64,000 bases of DNA. Origin: Arenicola marina. Taxonomy: Eukaryota > Annelida > Polychaeta > Arenicolidae. Position numbers and translations under genes: made by a program. Under the pieces are notes generated by a model. The model made no database searches. It was not told the origin of the DNA and saw nothing but the letters and a program-made list of their open reading frames with translations. Location: positions 6,200,001-6,264,000 of the forward strand of contig OZ025255.1 of the NCBI GenBank assembly GCA_964019135.1, given 5' to 3'. Below are positions 22,095 to 34,057 of the stretch, in pieces (position 1 is the stretch's first letter; each line of letters begins with the position of its first letter).

Positions 22095-23370
22095 CTGGGC
22101 CTATTGGGACTATCTAGGCCCGAGGATGACACGGAATTGCCAGTGGTTAGTTGGATAAACAGGCAAATTAAACTGTGTAGGGAGTTATTAGCTATTCTTC
22201 GGTTTTAGATTATGCGAAAGATTACCGAAATATCTCAGGCTGTTGTAATCAACGGCATAGAGATATTGTAACCGGATGGAAGCAAATATGCGCGTTCTCG
22301 TTGTGTCTTACTTCTTATTGAGTCCAGATCTGGATAATGTACGGCTTAAGCATAATACAGGGCAAGCGCCGACGGTGATATAATACGCAACGAAGTGTTC
22401 TATTTAATACCACAGCTAACCAGCGTAATTTTATTGGCACAATTGCATGGCCATATCCATAAATGTATATACAGGTCGGAACTTGAAATCCCCAGGTAGC
22501 AACCTTATAAATGACTATGGTACAAGGGCGACTCGCTAGGGGACGACTGACCCTATGAAACGCTGGACGACAAGACCTAAATGTAGGCCGTTATGATGCT
22601 TAAACGTGGGCGTGTCAGCCTAGCGTTTATAAACATGACCCATAGAAGTACTAATTATAGATCTACCGCTGAGAAGGGGGACAACCGAAGGGACGACTCA
22701 GGGGGACGACTCGGAGGGGCGATTCAAGGGGACGACTGGGATAGAGCGAGGTAACGCTCGCAGTCCTCCCGCTTAATAGGCCTAGAGCCCGACCGAGTCA
22801 AGGGAGAGAATAACTTTCGCAACTGCTTATCCCATAGTTACTGGTTGGAAATAAGCTATTAAGTATAATAAGGGAACTGCCTAACATAAATACCGGTGTA
22901 TACAAGTCAATGAATTTGACACATACGGTCAGGACTCCGTACAAGACTCCGTAGGCAGAGTGTCTATCTCTTTTGACAGCTCTCTATTTATACTAAACTA
23001 TATTACCTAGCAACAACACGCGTCACTAACATCACTCCGTAAAACTAGCGAATCAGCACATGACTACCCTTCAAATCTACTGGCTCTCTGGCTATCTTTG
23101 AGTGGACAAAGTTAGCCAGACCGGGGGAATGCAGACAAAGCCTGTGTTTGCTTTACCACTAAACAGCAAAAGGTTTGTCAAGTTAATTTCTAATGTTTAA
23201 GCTTTTAAGCATTTGCATTTATAAAAAGTTGTAAACAATCTTTTATTGTTACCTGTCAGATGCCAGAGATGGGTCTTGAATTCAAGACGAAAATATTTCC
23301 TGAATAAGTCTAGTGTCCAACTTTATAATTCCTGTGTCCTATGTCAGGATCATTTTGGGGACATAGCGTT
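22095..23370. other. No gene seen; GGGGACGACT-rich DNA
   Basis: The text starts TGTAACGACCC and contains several GGGGACGACT words at 22,530-22,740. It could be a solo LTR or other retroelement fragment, but I could not find a matching 3' end or target duplication. Confidence 0.25.
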
Positions 23371-23372
23371 CA

Positions 23373-24484
23373 TGTATGTATGTATGTAATTTATTTCCTC
23401 CACTCGCTGGAGAGTTCAAGCAACGTATGTTACAAACAAATACATAAATATCAGTGTAGTAACGGTAACGATAATAATAATAAAACAATGATAAAGATAA
23501 CACACAATTAAAGTATTTACAATATCATTTGACTATACTAGATTAATAATAGGGCAGACGCGGCTCCAAGGACAAAGCCTGCCATGCCGTGCCACTTATT
23601 GTGGTGAACAAGACTAAATCATCGGTGTATTCGTTGGGATGAGGTCTATGGCCCAAAATGAGAGCGGTTACAAGGTTTTCACTAGAGTTAAAAATATAGG
23701 AGGAAAACTGGACGCTACATTGGTTGATTATTTCGGTCCAGAACATCTCTCTAGCCGCCTGGTATTTGTCACACGAGTGGAGAAAGTGATTTAAGGGGAC
23801 AGATATTCGTTTTTTGCAATATTCACAAGCTGAATCTGTTTCTTTATAGAGGACGCAGTTAAGTCGTGCCAGCGCACGCAGTTGCCTTTTCTCATTAAAC
23901 CGCGTGCTTTCCATTTGCCAGTAAATATGTATATGCAGGTTACAGCCATATACTCCATTAAAATAATTATATTTTTCCTGAACAATTTGTTGCGAGAGCT
24001 GAGTCTCTTTGTGACGCTTAACAGATGCTCTAACTGTGTTTTTCCACTTTCGCTTAGAAGGGAAACTGTTATCTGACACATACTTTGAAATGTGCTCAAA
24101 CAAGTCGTACTTCGATAACACATTAGTTAAATCTTTAACAATACCTGTACACTGGCCATTTGCGTTTTGAAAGAGTCGCTCAACAAAGACGACCTTAGCC
24201 AGCTTGCTAACATGTAGCCGGCATAGGCGTCCCAGGAACTGTAACTTTTTGACGTCGATTGTAAATTCTAAACTGAGATCATTTACCATGCATCGAGTGA
24301 TAGTTGCACTACAATTTCTAGGAAAATTCTGGATAAATCGCAGGCAAAATGAATGAGCCCGCTCCAACTGAGCTAACTCGCCCCTGCTTAAATTCCACCA
24401 CAGCATTTTTGATATTCCGAATCCTCCCAAAAGCATAACACCAAAGCGAAGAGTGCCCCAGAGATGTACTGTGACAACACACAT
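23373..24484 (-). mobile_element. LINE fragment, C-terminus of ORF2 and 3' tail
   Basis: A 313-aa open frame (24484-23543) covering only the part after the reverse-transcriptase palm: LERAHSFCLRFIQNFPRN, VKKLQFLGRLCRL, and a C-terminal zinc finger C220-x2-C223, H233, C238 (zf-RVT type). Toward the 3' end the minus strand has AATAAA and an (ACAT)n tail at about 23,373-23,395, as in CR1/L2-like LINEs. The RT itself is missing, so the copy is 5'-truncated and inactive. Confidence 0.75.
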
Positions 24485-25143
24485 AGCAGTTAAGTCTTAC
24501 ATGCATGACTTCCTGCTTAAGAAATTATAATTAGTTATTACTTACGCATAACTTAAGATGTTTTAATATATGTTAAGGTATTTTCATGAACACTATTATG
24601 TATTAAAGCTGTTTTCTATATGTTGTTGATTTCTATAAGTTGTATTGCAGTGTAAAGTCTGAAAGTAACTAACAGTTTATTATTTGAAATAACATTATGT
24701 TCTTTGCATCATGTATCTTATTAAATGTTGTTTATTTGGCACTTTGCTGCACTCATTATCAGATATACTGAGAAAATTGTAGTTTTGTGTTGTAGTTAAA
24801 TGTTGTATTTGTTTCATGTTTTAGTCAAGAGAATCTCCATCAGATGACATACTTTATGCGTGACTCTTCACTTCCCTTTATCTTATTGTAGCCACCTGAA
24901 CTTTGGAACCCATGATAACTTTACCATCGTTGATTGAATCATAGATTGTATACATGTGTATGTATATTTTACTATATTACTGTACTATGATTTTTTTTTA
25001 TTAACACAATAAGGCAATACTTTAAAAAATAATGATGTATATCATCTGTAGCAAGTAATTACCATCAGATATACTGATATATATATATATGGTAAGTTTC
25101 GACTCATTTGTTTAACCACATGACACATTCTTAACATGAAATT
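24485..25143. other. AT-rich, no gene seen
   Basis: Long A/T runs and a (TA)n tract at about 25,076-25,090. Possibly intron sequence upstream of the transposase exon that follows. Confidence 0.4.
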
Positions 25144-25159
25144 ATGTCTTCTTTTCCAG

Positions 25160-25520
25160 GCCAGTCAGGTGGAACTGTCCATACTCAGTCATCTGAAACT
25201 TGTCTATCTTCACTCAAACAGTCAAAAGGAGCAACTGCACCTCTCACCCCAAAGAAGAAAAAAATAAAGTCTTCAGTGAATAGGCTCAGAGTCCGGGTTT
25301 CAAGACTACAAAAGAAAACGTTGTTACATTCAAGCCCAAGGACCTGTCGTTTGCTTGAGAAGATATTCCGCCTCCCTTCAGTGAAGGCACTGAGAACAAG
25401 TATGGCAAAAGTCCAGATATATCCGGGATTTAGTAAGGCAAGGCTTGTCAGATCAATCTAAAATATGTGCATTAATTTTTGATGAGATGGCTCTCAAAGC
25501 AAATGTTTCATATATATGAA
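25160..25520 (+). pseudogene. P/THAP9-like transposase exon remnant
   Basis: The exon follows a strong TCTTCTTTTCCAG acceptor. A basic leader (PLTPKKKKIKSSVNRLRVRV) leads to LPSVKALRTSMAKVQIYPGF. After a frameshift near 25,425 the text reads SKICALIFDEMALKANVSY, with the FDEM motif at 25,478-25,489. That motif holds the first catalytic Asp of P-element/THAP9 transposases. The frame closes at 25,520. With a frameshift and only one exon visible, it is a remnant. Confidence 0.6.
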
Positions 25521-25888
25521 TTATATAATATAATTCTTCAAAATTTAAATAACTCGGCAGTCAATACTAAAACCCTGAAAATTAATACATGTGATATTGA
25601 AGATAAAACAATTGCAAAAATGATAAAAGGTCAAGTAAATATGAATAAAACCATAAATTCAGTCAATGTGGAAATTGGTTAAAAGGCCACATTATGTACC
25701 TCCTAATCTCGTAATATTTTGTTTAATATATGCATTGGTCAGTATGCCAACAATAGGTGATACTTATCATATACGTATGTAACGTTTTCCCTTATTGTTA
25801 CACGCGCCAGATTCTCAATTATTATCGTGTGTCGATATGTATATCTATGGTAATTTCCATATGAAAACGTCCATTTCTGCCTGTATAG

Positions 25889-26487
25889 ATTCTTTCGACG
25901 ATTCTGACGAGGACTTAGAAGACGGTAAATATACCTGTGCATTCCAAATTTATGCGGCCAAATCGTATTCCTTTTGCCAGTTTTATGTAACACAAATTCA
26001 GTTTAATTCTGGATAGTTGGCAAGTGCTTTTCATTCATTTGCTCCCCTCTACAGAGGTGGTACCTGCATGACTGCAAAATGGGGTATTTTCCCATTGTTC
26101 TTGCAGTTGTTTTTGTATAAGTCCTAGCTTGACACATGGTACTATAACAATTGAGTTATATATGATGCTAAATTGTGATTAGTAGGGCACGCGTTGCGCA
26201 TGCTTACGGAAGGATCACAATAAGACATAGATATGCACGAAATATTGTGTAGACGAAATCAACTATATTAAATGAGGGTACGGTGGTTGGGATGTTTGTA
26301 TTTTATGTGTCGAATACGCCCCATTCTTTAAATCAACTTCGCACATTAAATACAGACACAAGTCTTCACGACGTGTTTAATGTGTTCTTGTCTAAAGTTT
26401 GTCCTTTATTACATAAGCCTACTTGGAATTACAGGCTGCAGTGCATCACCCGAAGCTCCTACCAAATATTCTGCATCCGCAATCGAG
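25889..26487 (+). other. Two possible upstream exons, unresolved
   Basis: 25,889-25,924 (after CTGTATAG, before GGTAAAT) encodes an acidic SFDDSDEDLED. 26,435-26,487 (after AATTACAG, before GTAAGC) joins it in frame and encodes SASPEAPTKYSASAIE. The join to the main DUF4806 gene at 27,347 is out of phase by my count, so these may be alternative 5' exons, another gene, or chance. Confidence 0.3.
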
Positions 26488-26914
26488 GTAAGCAATTATA
26501 CCATATGGTCATAACATAATTAGGTACAGGCCGGTTTGCTTCATCAGATTTTCTCGTTGCTCGGTTTCTCGTAATGCAATGATACAATGGTCCCTGCGTT
26601 ATACGATTTCTTATCTGTCAGCCCGAAAAGACCGTATAACGGGGGTAGTCGCATAATAGAGGGATACCCCGAGCACTCAAATGGCACAAAAGATCCGTAC
26701 TCTAATCCGGCGTGCTACAGACACGACAATAACAGTATAAGCGGCGGGGAGCGATAAGAATTTCTCCAAGTTGGAACGGTGTATAATACGTTTAACCCCG
26801 ATTCGTTCTTGTGATGCTCACGAAGTGTTCGGTGATATCCTAAGAGGTTGAAGTAAAACACTTGAGATATATTTAATATATAATATATTTAATATTTTCA
26901 AATTATTTGTAAGC

Positions 26915-27030
26915 ACAATCTATGTTTTGATGTCGACAGAGGCCACATGAGTCAGCCACCGAATTCTGCCGGATCCGAAACTGACAGTGACTCACCCGGG
27001 TCACCTTGCGGTCACATCACACTGCAATGT
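26915..27030 (+). pseudogene. Probable decayed duplicate of the first DUF4806-gene exon
   Basis: TGTCGACAG followed by text encoding GSETDSDSPGSP resembles the acceptor-like TGTCGATAG and PSETDSDSSGSP at 27,352-27,440. The donor is poor, so it may be an abandoned exon copy. Confidence 0.3.
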
Positions 27031-27346
27031 TGCGGTGCCATCTGCCATGGAATAGTATGGCTGCAAAAACCAATTCTACTGCCTCTTGGAACAATTTGGC
27101 CCTGTCATCTATTTACGATTTGGGGTTTGTGTGTTGTAAAACATAACTGGCCAGTGTTTATAATTGAAATCTGCATGAACATCGGCCCGCACTCTTTCCC
27201 GGTACCGTATGCGAGCATGGCGGCTATGCACAAATCCAAATCTCAATGGCTATTAAAGTCCGTTAATATGTGTAGCGCCAAATAGTTTAGTGCTTGGCAT
27301 CTGACACTCATTGTTCCATATTAAAATAATTGTGTTCAAACCATGT

Positions 27347-30300
27347 ATGTTGGATGTCGATAGAGTGCAGCGGACTTTGTCACCGATACCATCAGAGACT
27401 GATAGCGACTCTTCCGGGTCACCTTCCGGGTCACCTTCATTATTAACGTACGGAAGCGGTTCGACGTCAACTGCGAGGGAAAGGTATGGTCGCAAATGTT
27501 CCCTACATGCAACATAGCATTCACATATGTGTTCAACTTGTTTGATATTTATATTTACTGAGCGCCCTCGTTAAACCCATTCGCCCCGCAGTATTAAGCT
27601 ACGTAACTAGTAGCAGCAGTTTTGCAATGATGCAGATTTAATACTGAATAATATGTTATTAACTCATTTGCAAGATCTGCATGAACATCGGGGCTAGTTA
27701 TGTTCCCTTTAAATCAATCAAACTGTGCTACATATAATTATAAGTGTCTTATTTGTTTCCAAGATGTTATGCTAATTTCCTTTCTCGAAGGTCGCGAGAC
27801 AAAGACGCCGGACGCGAGACCTCGTCCCGTGAGTACACGTCATCCGGGAACAAGCGCCGCAACTCGGGGCCACCTACAACGCCGACTACCACGCCGACTA
27901 CCACGAAAAGGTACGTACGTATGTGCACCTATACGACGTATGATTGTCGAAATATACACCACCGCGCGGGGATTGTAATTATTCCTCTGCACTGACTGGA
28001 ATTAAGGCTGGCAAAAAACTGTATTTTACTTAATCTTTTGGTTGTCCTACTTGCGTGCATATGACTACTATTCTCTCTGAATGGAAGGTCGCGGGAAGTA
28101 AACCCGTCGGCCTCTACAACGTCAAAAAAGTGTCCTGTGGATTTCTTCAGGACAAAAGATTCACCCCTTGATGCAAAGGCACGTACTGATTTAAAAAGGT
28201 AGCCACATGTGACCGGTCCGGTCAACGCTAAATATAATCACCGGAAAGTGTCAGTTATCTAAATCTTTTCTTCGCGCATTGAAGTAGTGCGCAAGCGCAG
28301 TCTCCTTTTTCGCGGGAATATTTGTTGTGAGACCGAGGTTGTTAAAGAGAGCTAGGTTGTCAAAGGGACGGCCACAACAAATATTTGATCTCTGATTACT
28401 TCCAATTTACAGACGTTGTGCTTTGGTTTGATTGTGTGTCCCCACAGGTAAGAAAGTAGTTGATTAACTGTATTAGTATGCGTGTAATTTTATTTGTTAT
28501 GAAAGTGTCGAAGTATTTAATCAAGTTGTGAAAGAGTCGAAGTATTTACTCAGTTGTGAAAGTGTCGCCATCTTAATTTGATAGATCTTTATTCTATTAA
28601 ATATTATTACTGCAATAGTCTCACACTGAATGTATGAATTCGATTACTGTATTATATTATTATTTTACCACAGGTGTATTTGTGACTTTAACCCCAGCCT
28701 AGCGGCTGTGATAATAAAGCGGATTGAAACTTTGAAACGTCTTTGAAATGCTGAACAATTTGGCAACACAATCCTATACTCCTTTCTTAGCGTGGCTAGG
28801 CGTATTGATCCTCTATTGCCGACCCGGAATGTTTGACTGTTTTGCCAATTCAGGGTTAAATAGGGTAACAGACGCGTTTGTGGCTATTTACATGCCGTCT
28901 AAAGCTCTTGTGCTGTTGGGCTAATTTCCTTTGCCGAAGGGGATCAGCCGGTGGCCTTCTAGGCAGCGCGTTCGGCTAGTGTTGAGTGCTCTGCTGAGCC
29001 AAGCTAACCGACCGGGCCTGGTTAGGATCCCACCTGTTCAAATGTCTGTGCAGGAAAAAGATCCCATATCTCTCATGGGAAAGAAAAGTTGCTCCTGGGT
29101 ACACGGTTCTTCTCTACCGTAACCCTTCCCATTGTTGCTGTATGAGATATGAGATTCTTCAGGCCACGTTCGCCGAAAAGGTATGTACACAGATATGCGC
29201 TATTCCTAGATCTTCCAGCTAAAGCTATCAACTTCAGTTATTAGATTGTTGTTTGCAGTTATGGTAAATTTACTTATGTGTGTCGTAATAATGAAAATTA
29301 CGGTATTCATTTATTAATAAATGTAAAGAATACGAATGAAAATTATTACGGTATGCATTTATTAATAAATGTATAGAATACGTTTTTCAAAGTGTCTTAA
29401 AGTCTGTCACTTTTCATTGTGCATGGATGGGCTGTTAAACACATGACAGTATACATAACAATGACCGCTCGTTTTCTTAACCGGACCTTGCTGGTCAGAA
29501 ATTATGGTGACGAGCCGGAGGGTTCGCAAGCTGACGATACTCCAGCCGTGGAGAAGATGTATGTAAATGCGGGGTTGTCCTGCTGCTATTACTTGTCACT
29601 TGTTTGTTTGCAACAGTACCGTACGTGAAGACTTTGTCTGCATATTGGCGATGAAAGCGATACTTATCGTATTCCTTGTCGACACATGCTATGTTGCTAT
29701 GTAGCAAGTAGCCCCAATTTGCAGGTGTAATCTCCATTGAAAAACTTATAATGCTGAATGTGGTAATACCTCCATGTCGGCAGATTGCCGTTTGTTTCTA
29801 TTCGGACAGCCCTAAAGCATTAGAGAATGTCACACGGAACCGTATTGATCACAAGATCAGGACTAATTTTGATTTCGATAACCTTGTGTTAGAACATTGA
29901 CATAACGAAATGTCGTTTTTTATTTTTGTTGTCTAGCGCTGTCAACAGGGACAAATTCCCAATGACAGATGCAAGTAAGGCACTTTCCGTCTGGTGAACC
30001 TACCTTAAGAGTTATGGCCGTTATGTGGGTTCTTTGTTGTCGTGTTTTTCATTGTATTAACTGACAGAAAATGTCAATGAAAGCGGGTGCTTAATTACTG
30101 GCATTGTGAATTCAAGTTCAAGTCCATAAAGAATCAACGTGAATAATAAGGAACCTCCTACGTGATGAACATATACGACCTCTGTTAAGCACTTGCAATG
30201 CTTGTTAGCATTTCTACTCTCCCATTACACATTTAGGATATACATTCTCGAGTTCGGTATCCTATCTTACAGAATTCCAGAGGAGGATATTCCACCTTCT

Positions 30301-31148
30301 AGTGGAATTAAAGGAGGACGTCAGACAACTCAAGGAGAGGGGAATGCCGGCGGACGAGGAACTGCCCCCCAAAATGACAAATGTGGTTCAGTTTGATTCG
30401 TTCGAGGAGCTGCTTATGGAGGAGGAGTCCTACAATAAAGCGGTACGTATTTCCAGTAGATTACGGTCTACAGGTGAGGGGGTGACCTGACAGACCCTCC
30501 CCTCTTACCTCATGACATCGGACTTGGGTCTATGTAAAGTAATACATGAGACAATTGCGCGTTAAAAAGATCACGCCTAATGTTTGTCCGATTTTTGTCA
30601 CGAGAGTCGGAAGTATTATTGCTACTACAATTTGTAACATCGTGTATCATAAAGCGTGACTAAACCAAATGTTTGCAGGCAGGCATCTGTGATACAATGA
30701 GATAAATGTTTAATGGCATCCACATACAATTAATTATGTGATGAATTAATTGTGCCTTTCAGATTGTCATGTGTCAACGCGTCGGGAGGCTGACAGTCAA
30801 GGACATGGTCGGAAATGTCATGAAAAGGTATAGATCTCGCTTTACTTGTCGTTAAAAAGCGTTATTGTTCCGCATAATGTGCTGCAAATAATATTACCAC
30901 CAAAGTGAATTTGGTGTTACAGACGAAATGCATTAAATTGGTGTGTTATTATTCAATATAGTTACTAATGCTTGGTAGCAACAAACATCATTTATGTTTA
31001 GTAGCAACAAACATCTGCATCTACTTAATTGCTTTTCTTGAACAGAGTGATGTCAAACGCCCTCATGGCGCAGTTTAACATGAAGGGGCAGCGCGGCAAG
31101 CACTCCTTCATAAATGCGCACCTCTGCCGTGTGCCGGAAGGTATTTAG
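27347..31148 (+). CDS. Nine-exon DUF4806 gene, intact
   Basis: Rebuilt from splice sites and phase. Exons: 27347-27483, 27791-27910, 28088-28198, 29163-29180 (18-nt microexon), 29499-29558, 29937-29974, 30273-30442, 30763-30827 and 31046-31148. All introns are GT-AG, every phase matches, and the sum is 822 nt: 273 aa plus TAG. The N-terminus is Ser/Asp-rich (PSETDSDSSGSPSGSP), then Arg/Ser-rich (RERSRDKDAGRE), then a T-P run, then a likely coiled coil (FHLLVELKEDVRQLKERG). The C-terminus is a full DUF4806 domain (QFDSFEELL, GRLTVKDMVGNVMK, FNMKGQRGKHSFINAHLCRV). AATAAA at 31,516 may be its poly(A) signal. The function of DUF4806 is unknown. The start could lie further upstream; the ATG at 27,347 is the simplest choice. 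Confidence 0.75.
28497..28565. repeat. Short minisatellite in an intron
   Basis: Three partial copies of a ~30-bp unit containing GTGAAAGTGTCGAAGTATTTA, within the third intron of the DUF4806 gene. Confidence 0.6.
28930..29130 (+). mobile_element. Possible tRNA-derived SINE
   Basis: A GC-rich island in AT-rich intron sequence. GTGGCCTTCTAGGCAGCGCG resembles a pol III A box, and GGTTAGGATCCC 85 bp later resembles a degenerate B box. There is no clear tail or target duplication. The boundaries are guesses. Confidence 0.25.
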
Positions 31149-31580
31149 TTTTTCTTTCTTTTACTAAATATGTATGACTCTTAAGGCACGGGTAATTGCG
31201 GCATTTGGCTTTCGGGCAGGTTGTTGTGCTTCATATTCTGGGTTGATTCATACCTCGTGTTAGGATTACGTATGACAAGTATACAACTTAACATGTATAC
31301 TTTTAGGATGTAACGATCCATGGATACTAATAGTAAGTAAGAAATCCGCGGACTAGCCGGGGGCTACCATAAGTATGCCCCTCACCGCGACGGAGGAGCA
31401 GAATAATTTACCAAAATAATTGAAAATATTTGTTTTCTTCGGCTCTTCAGTTAGTTTACTTTTTTCACATTTTATTTGGTTTTCTTCTTTTAATTGCTTT
31501 TGTCAGATTTTAAAGAATAAATGCTACCTAGCTATTTGATACTGTCCCGTTGTTTCGAATAATTCCGTGTTTAGAACGGC

Positions 31581-32108
31581 GAATAATCACGTGTGTAAGA
31601 CCTGGAATAATCACTTCTATGTGACGTCGAATAATAATGTATTTATGACGTCGAATAAGAATGCATGCTTACGACGTCAAATACTCTCGTATATATGACG
31701 TCAAATACTCACGTATATATGACGTCGAATAATCACGTGTTAAAGACGTTAGACAATCACGTATTTATGACGTAGAATAATCACCTCTTTTCAACGTCGA
31801 TTTATCACGCATTGCGGACGTCGAATAATCACGTGTTAAAGGCGTTGAACAATCACGTGTTAAAGACGTTGAACAATCATGTGTTAAAGACGTTGAACAA
31901 TCACGTATTTATGACGTCAAATAATCACCTCTTTACGACATCAAATGTTCCCGTATCTCGGACGTCGAATACTCACGTATGTGACGTGGAATAATCACGT
32001 GTTAAAGACGTTGAACAATCACGTATTGATGACGTCGAATAATCACCTCTTTGAGACGTCAATTTATCACGTATTTCAGACGTCGATTAATGACGTTGTA
32101 GAGACGTG
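31581..32108. repeat. 24-bp satellite rich in ACGT palindromes
   Basis: About 22 units of 24 bp, with core GAATAATCACGTGTTAAAG and a junction GACGTC or GACGTT. Units with CACGTGTTAAAG, CACGTATTTATG and CACCTCTTT recur in order, suggesting a higher-order repeat of four to five units. Because 24 is divisible by three it creates a false ORF (31,812-31,994). It lies about 430 bp past the stop of the DUF4806 gene. Confidence 0.85.
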
Positions 32109-32329
32109 GCAAAAATGACGTTATTTCAATTGGCGCATTCAACCAGATAAGGACGTCATTTCGACGTCCGGAAAACACGTGAGGCTGACGTCTTCTTAAC
32201 CAGTTTTCCCCGCTGGGTTAACTTATAAAGTATCTACAATTTCTGAAATTAAGTTGTTTTGGCTAAAAGTATTTCACTGGAATGTCACAGACATATCGGT
32301 TTAAAGGTTTAGGTTTGAAATGCATGCAC

Positions 32330-32870
32330 AATCTCCTAACCATATAAATCCCTACTATCTATTGCTATTGCATGATAAATCAGATACCTGAACATGTACC
32401 ACCTAGCTGTTTCAATGAAAGCCAAGTCAGACAACTAAGCAGGCACCACCCCACTCTCCCCATCCCCAGCTATTAATAACAGACCTATAACAACACTATC
32501 ATAAACTGGCTCAACAAGATCCCCTCAACCTGCAACCTGCTGTCCAGAACTGGGACCTTTGTCTAGACTAGATGTGAAGCTGTAAAGCTGATAACAACCA
32601 CCCCCACCCCCGCTCCACCTCCGCTACGCATCCCGCCGCCCCACCCTCCCCACCACCCCTATCCTCCGTCCACACCACCCACAAACATCCGCGCGGCCCT
32701 CGAGATCACGGCGCGCGGCTCTTATGCCTGACATCCCTATGGACACTGCATGTGCAAGACTTTTAGACCAGCACGCCATCCCCGACCCATCCAAATCCGA
32801 AATAAATACCAGAAGCCTTTGAAAGGTGGAAACTTTGTAACAAGAATGTTACATAACTAGCATATTGATG
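32330..32870. repeat. Dispersed repeat, copy 1
   Basis: Shares long stretches with 62,480-62,850, including ATGATAAATCA, AACTGGGACCTTTGTCTAGA and a following C-rich tract. Family unknown; the AAATAAATACCAGAAGCC end may be a 3' end with a poly(A) signal. Confidence 0.6.
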
Positions 32871-33188
32871 TATTACTTTCACGTATTCGACCGCAGTTCA
32901 TCACTACATTTAGAAATATTATTGTCCAGGCCAGATCCAGGTTAGTGGTCAGAACCGATATGGAAATAATTGCTCAATGACAATATCAACCGTTTAGATG
33001 GTTTCACATTTATTATATAAATATATGTTGTTTCAATAAGGTTTCAGCTTGAAGTCTGTTTGTTAAGAAAATTAAACCCCATGCGTACATTTTGTTTTAA
33101 TGAAATAATCATTTCTAGAAGGCGTTTTTCTGGAAATGGTTATGTCATCATCTGTCTAATCCATCAGAAAATTAGTCCTGAAGAAACT

Positions 33189-33867
33189 TTTTTTTTCTTT
33201 TTTTTTTTTCATTTTTTCCGCAGCAGGTATCGAGTATAAATAGTTCAAGGCACAGGCATACAAATATACAATAAACTATAAAAATGCTCATTCAAATATT
33301 GGTCTCAGTGGGCCCCACTTTCTATCAAATTTACACAAACTGGATCCCCCCTTACTGTACCCAATACATCGCTCTGTGAAATAATTGGGCTTTATAACCC
33401 TAAGACATGCTTGGAGGTTTGGTGTCTTCCCTTTCCATTTACATATGTAAATGTGTCTTTTTACAATAAGTATTAAGTGATTAAGTAAACTACTACACCG
33501 TGTGTCGGAAAGCCCGAAAATTATACTAATTATAGACAGTAAAGGTGTTGTATTCACTTGTATATATGGTTCTAACCAATTAGCAAAAGCTATCCATACA
33601 CCCTTAACACACGGACAGTCCCAGAAGATATGGGTGATGGATTCTGGGGCCTTGTTACAAAATGTACAAACATCCGTGTCTTTCACCTTACAATTTTTCA
33701 AATAGACATTAGTCGCGATCACCCTATGCAATATCTCAAACTGGAAACTTCTAAGCTTTTCATTTACCGTGGCGTCATACGACAATTCATAGTGACGTTG
33801 CCATTGATCAGGTGACCACGTGCATTCCAGCTCACTTTCCCATTTCCCTTCATTAACATTATTCCTG
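33189..33867 (-). mobile_element. 5'-truncated LINE with zf-RVT end and poly(A)
   Basis: The minus-strand frame 33785-33288 (165 aa) is open back to about 33,867. It is the C-terminal end of a LINE ORF2: FQFEILHRVIATNVYL, then a zinc finger C40-x2-C43, H52, C57 (CTFCNKAPESITHIFWDC). The T-run at 33,189-33,210 on the plus strand is its poly(A) tail. No RT or endonuclease remains. Confidence 0.75.
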
Positions 33868-33868
33868 T

Positions 33869-34057
33869 TCAGGCTTTGATCGTTGCCAGGGCCGTTTTCA
33901 GCTCACCAGTCAGGTCATCATAGGCCTTCCTGTGGAATACCACACCGGCTGCCTTGCCGTCTTCCGTGTGCGAGACAGTGCCAGCGCCGGCTCTCTCCAA
34001 TTCGGCCAGCCAGAGCCGGGCCGCGGCCACGCAGTACCGGGGGATTCCGTTTGTGCC
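33869..34057 (-). pseudogene. GC-rich coding remnant of unknown origin
   Basis: A minus-strand open stretch ending in TGA at 33,871-33,869, encoding protein-like text: RYCVAAARLWLAELERAGAG, VVFHRKAYDDLTGEL and TALATIKA. Codon use is GC-rich, unlike its neighbours. It is cut on one side by the satellite array and on the other by the LINE. No family recognised. Confidence 0.35.

Noticed and set aside
22095..23170. Solo LTR starting TGTAACGACCC
   Set aside because: No matching CA-3' end, target duplication or second copy could be found by eye.
31812..31994. 60-aa repeat ORF
   Set aside because: Product of the 24-bp satellite, whose length is divisible by three.
31581..32108. CRISPR-like array
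   Set aside because: The units are contiguous satellite repeats without spacers, in a eukaryotic genome.
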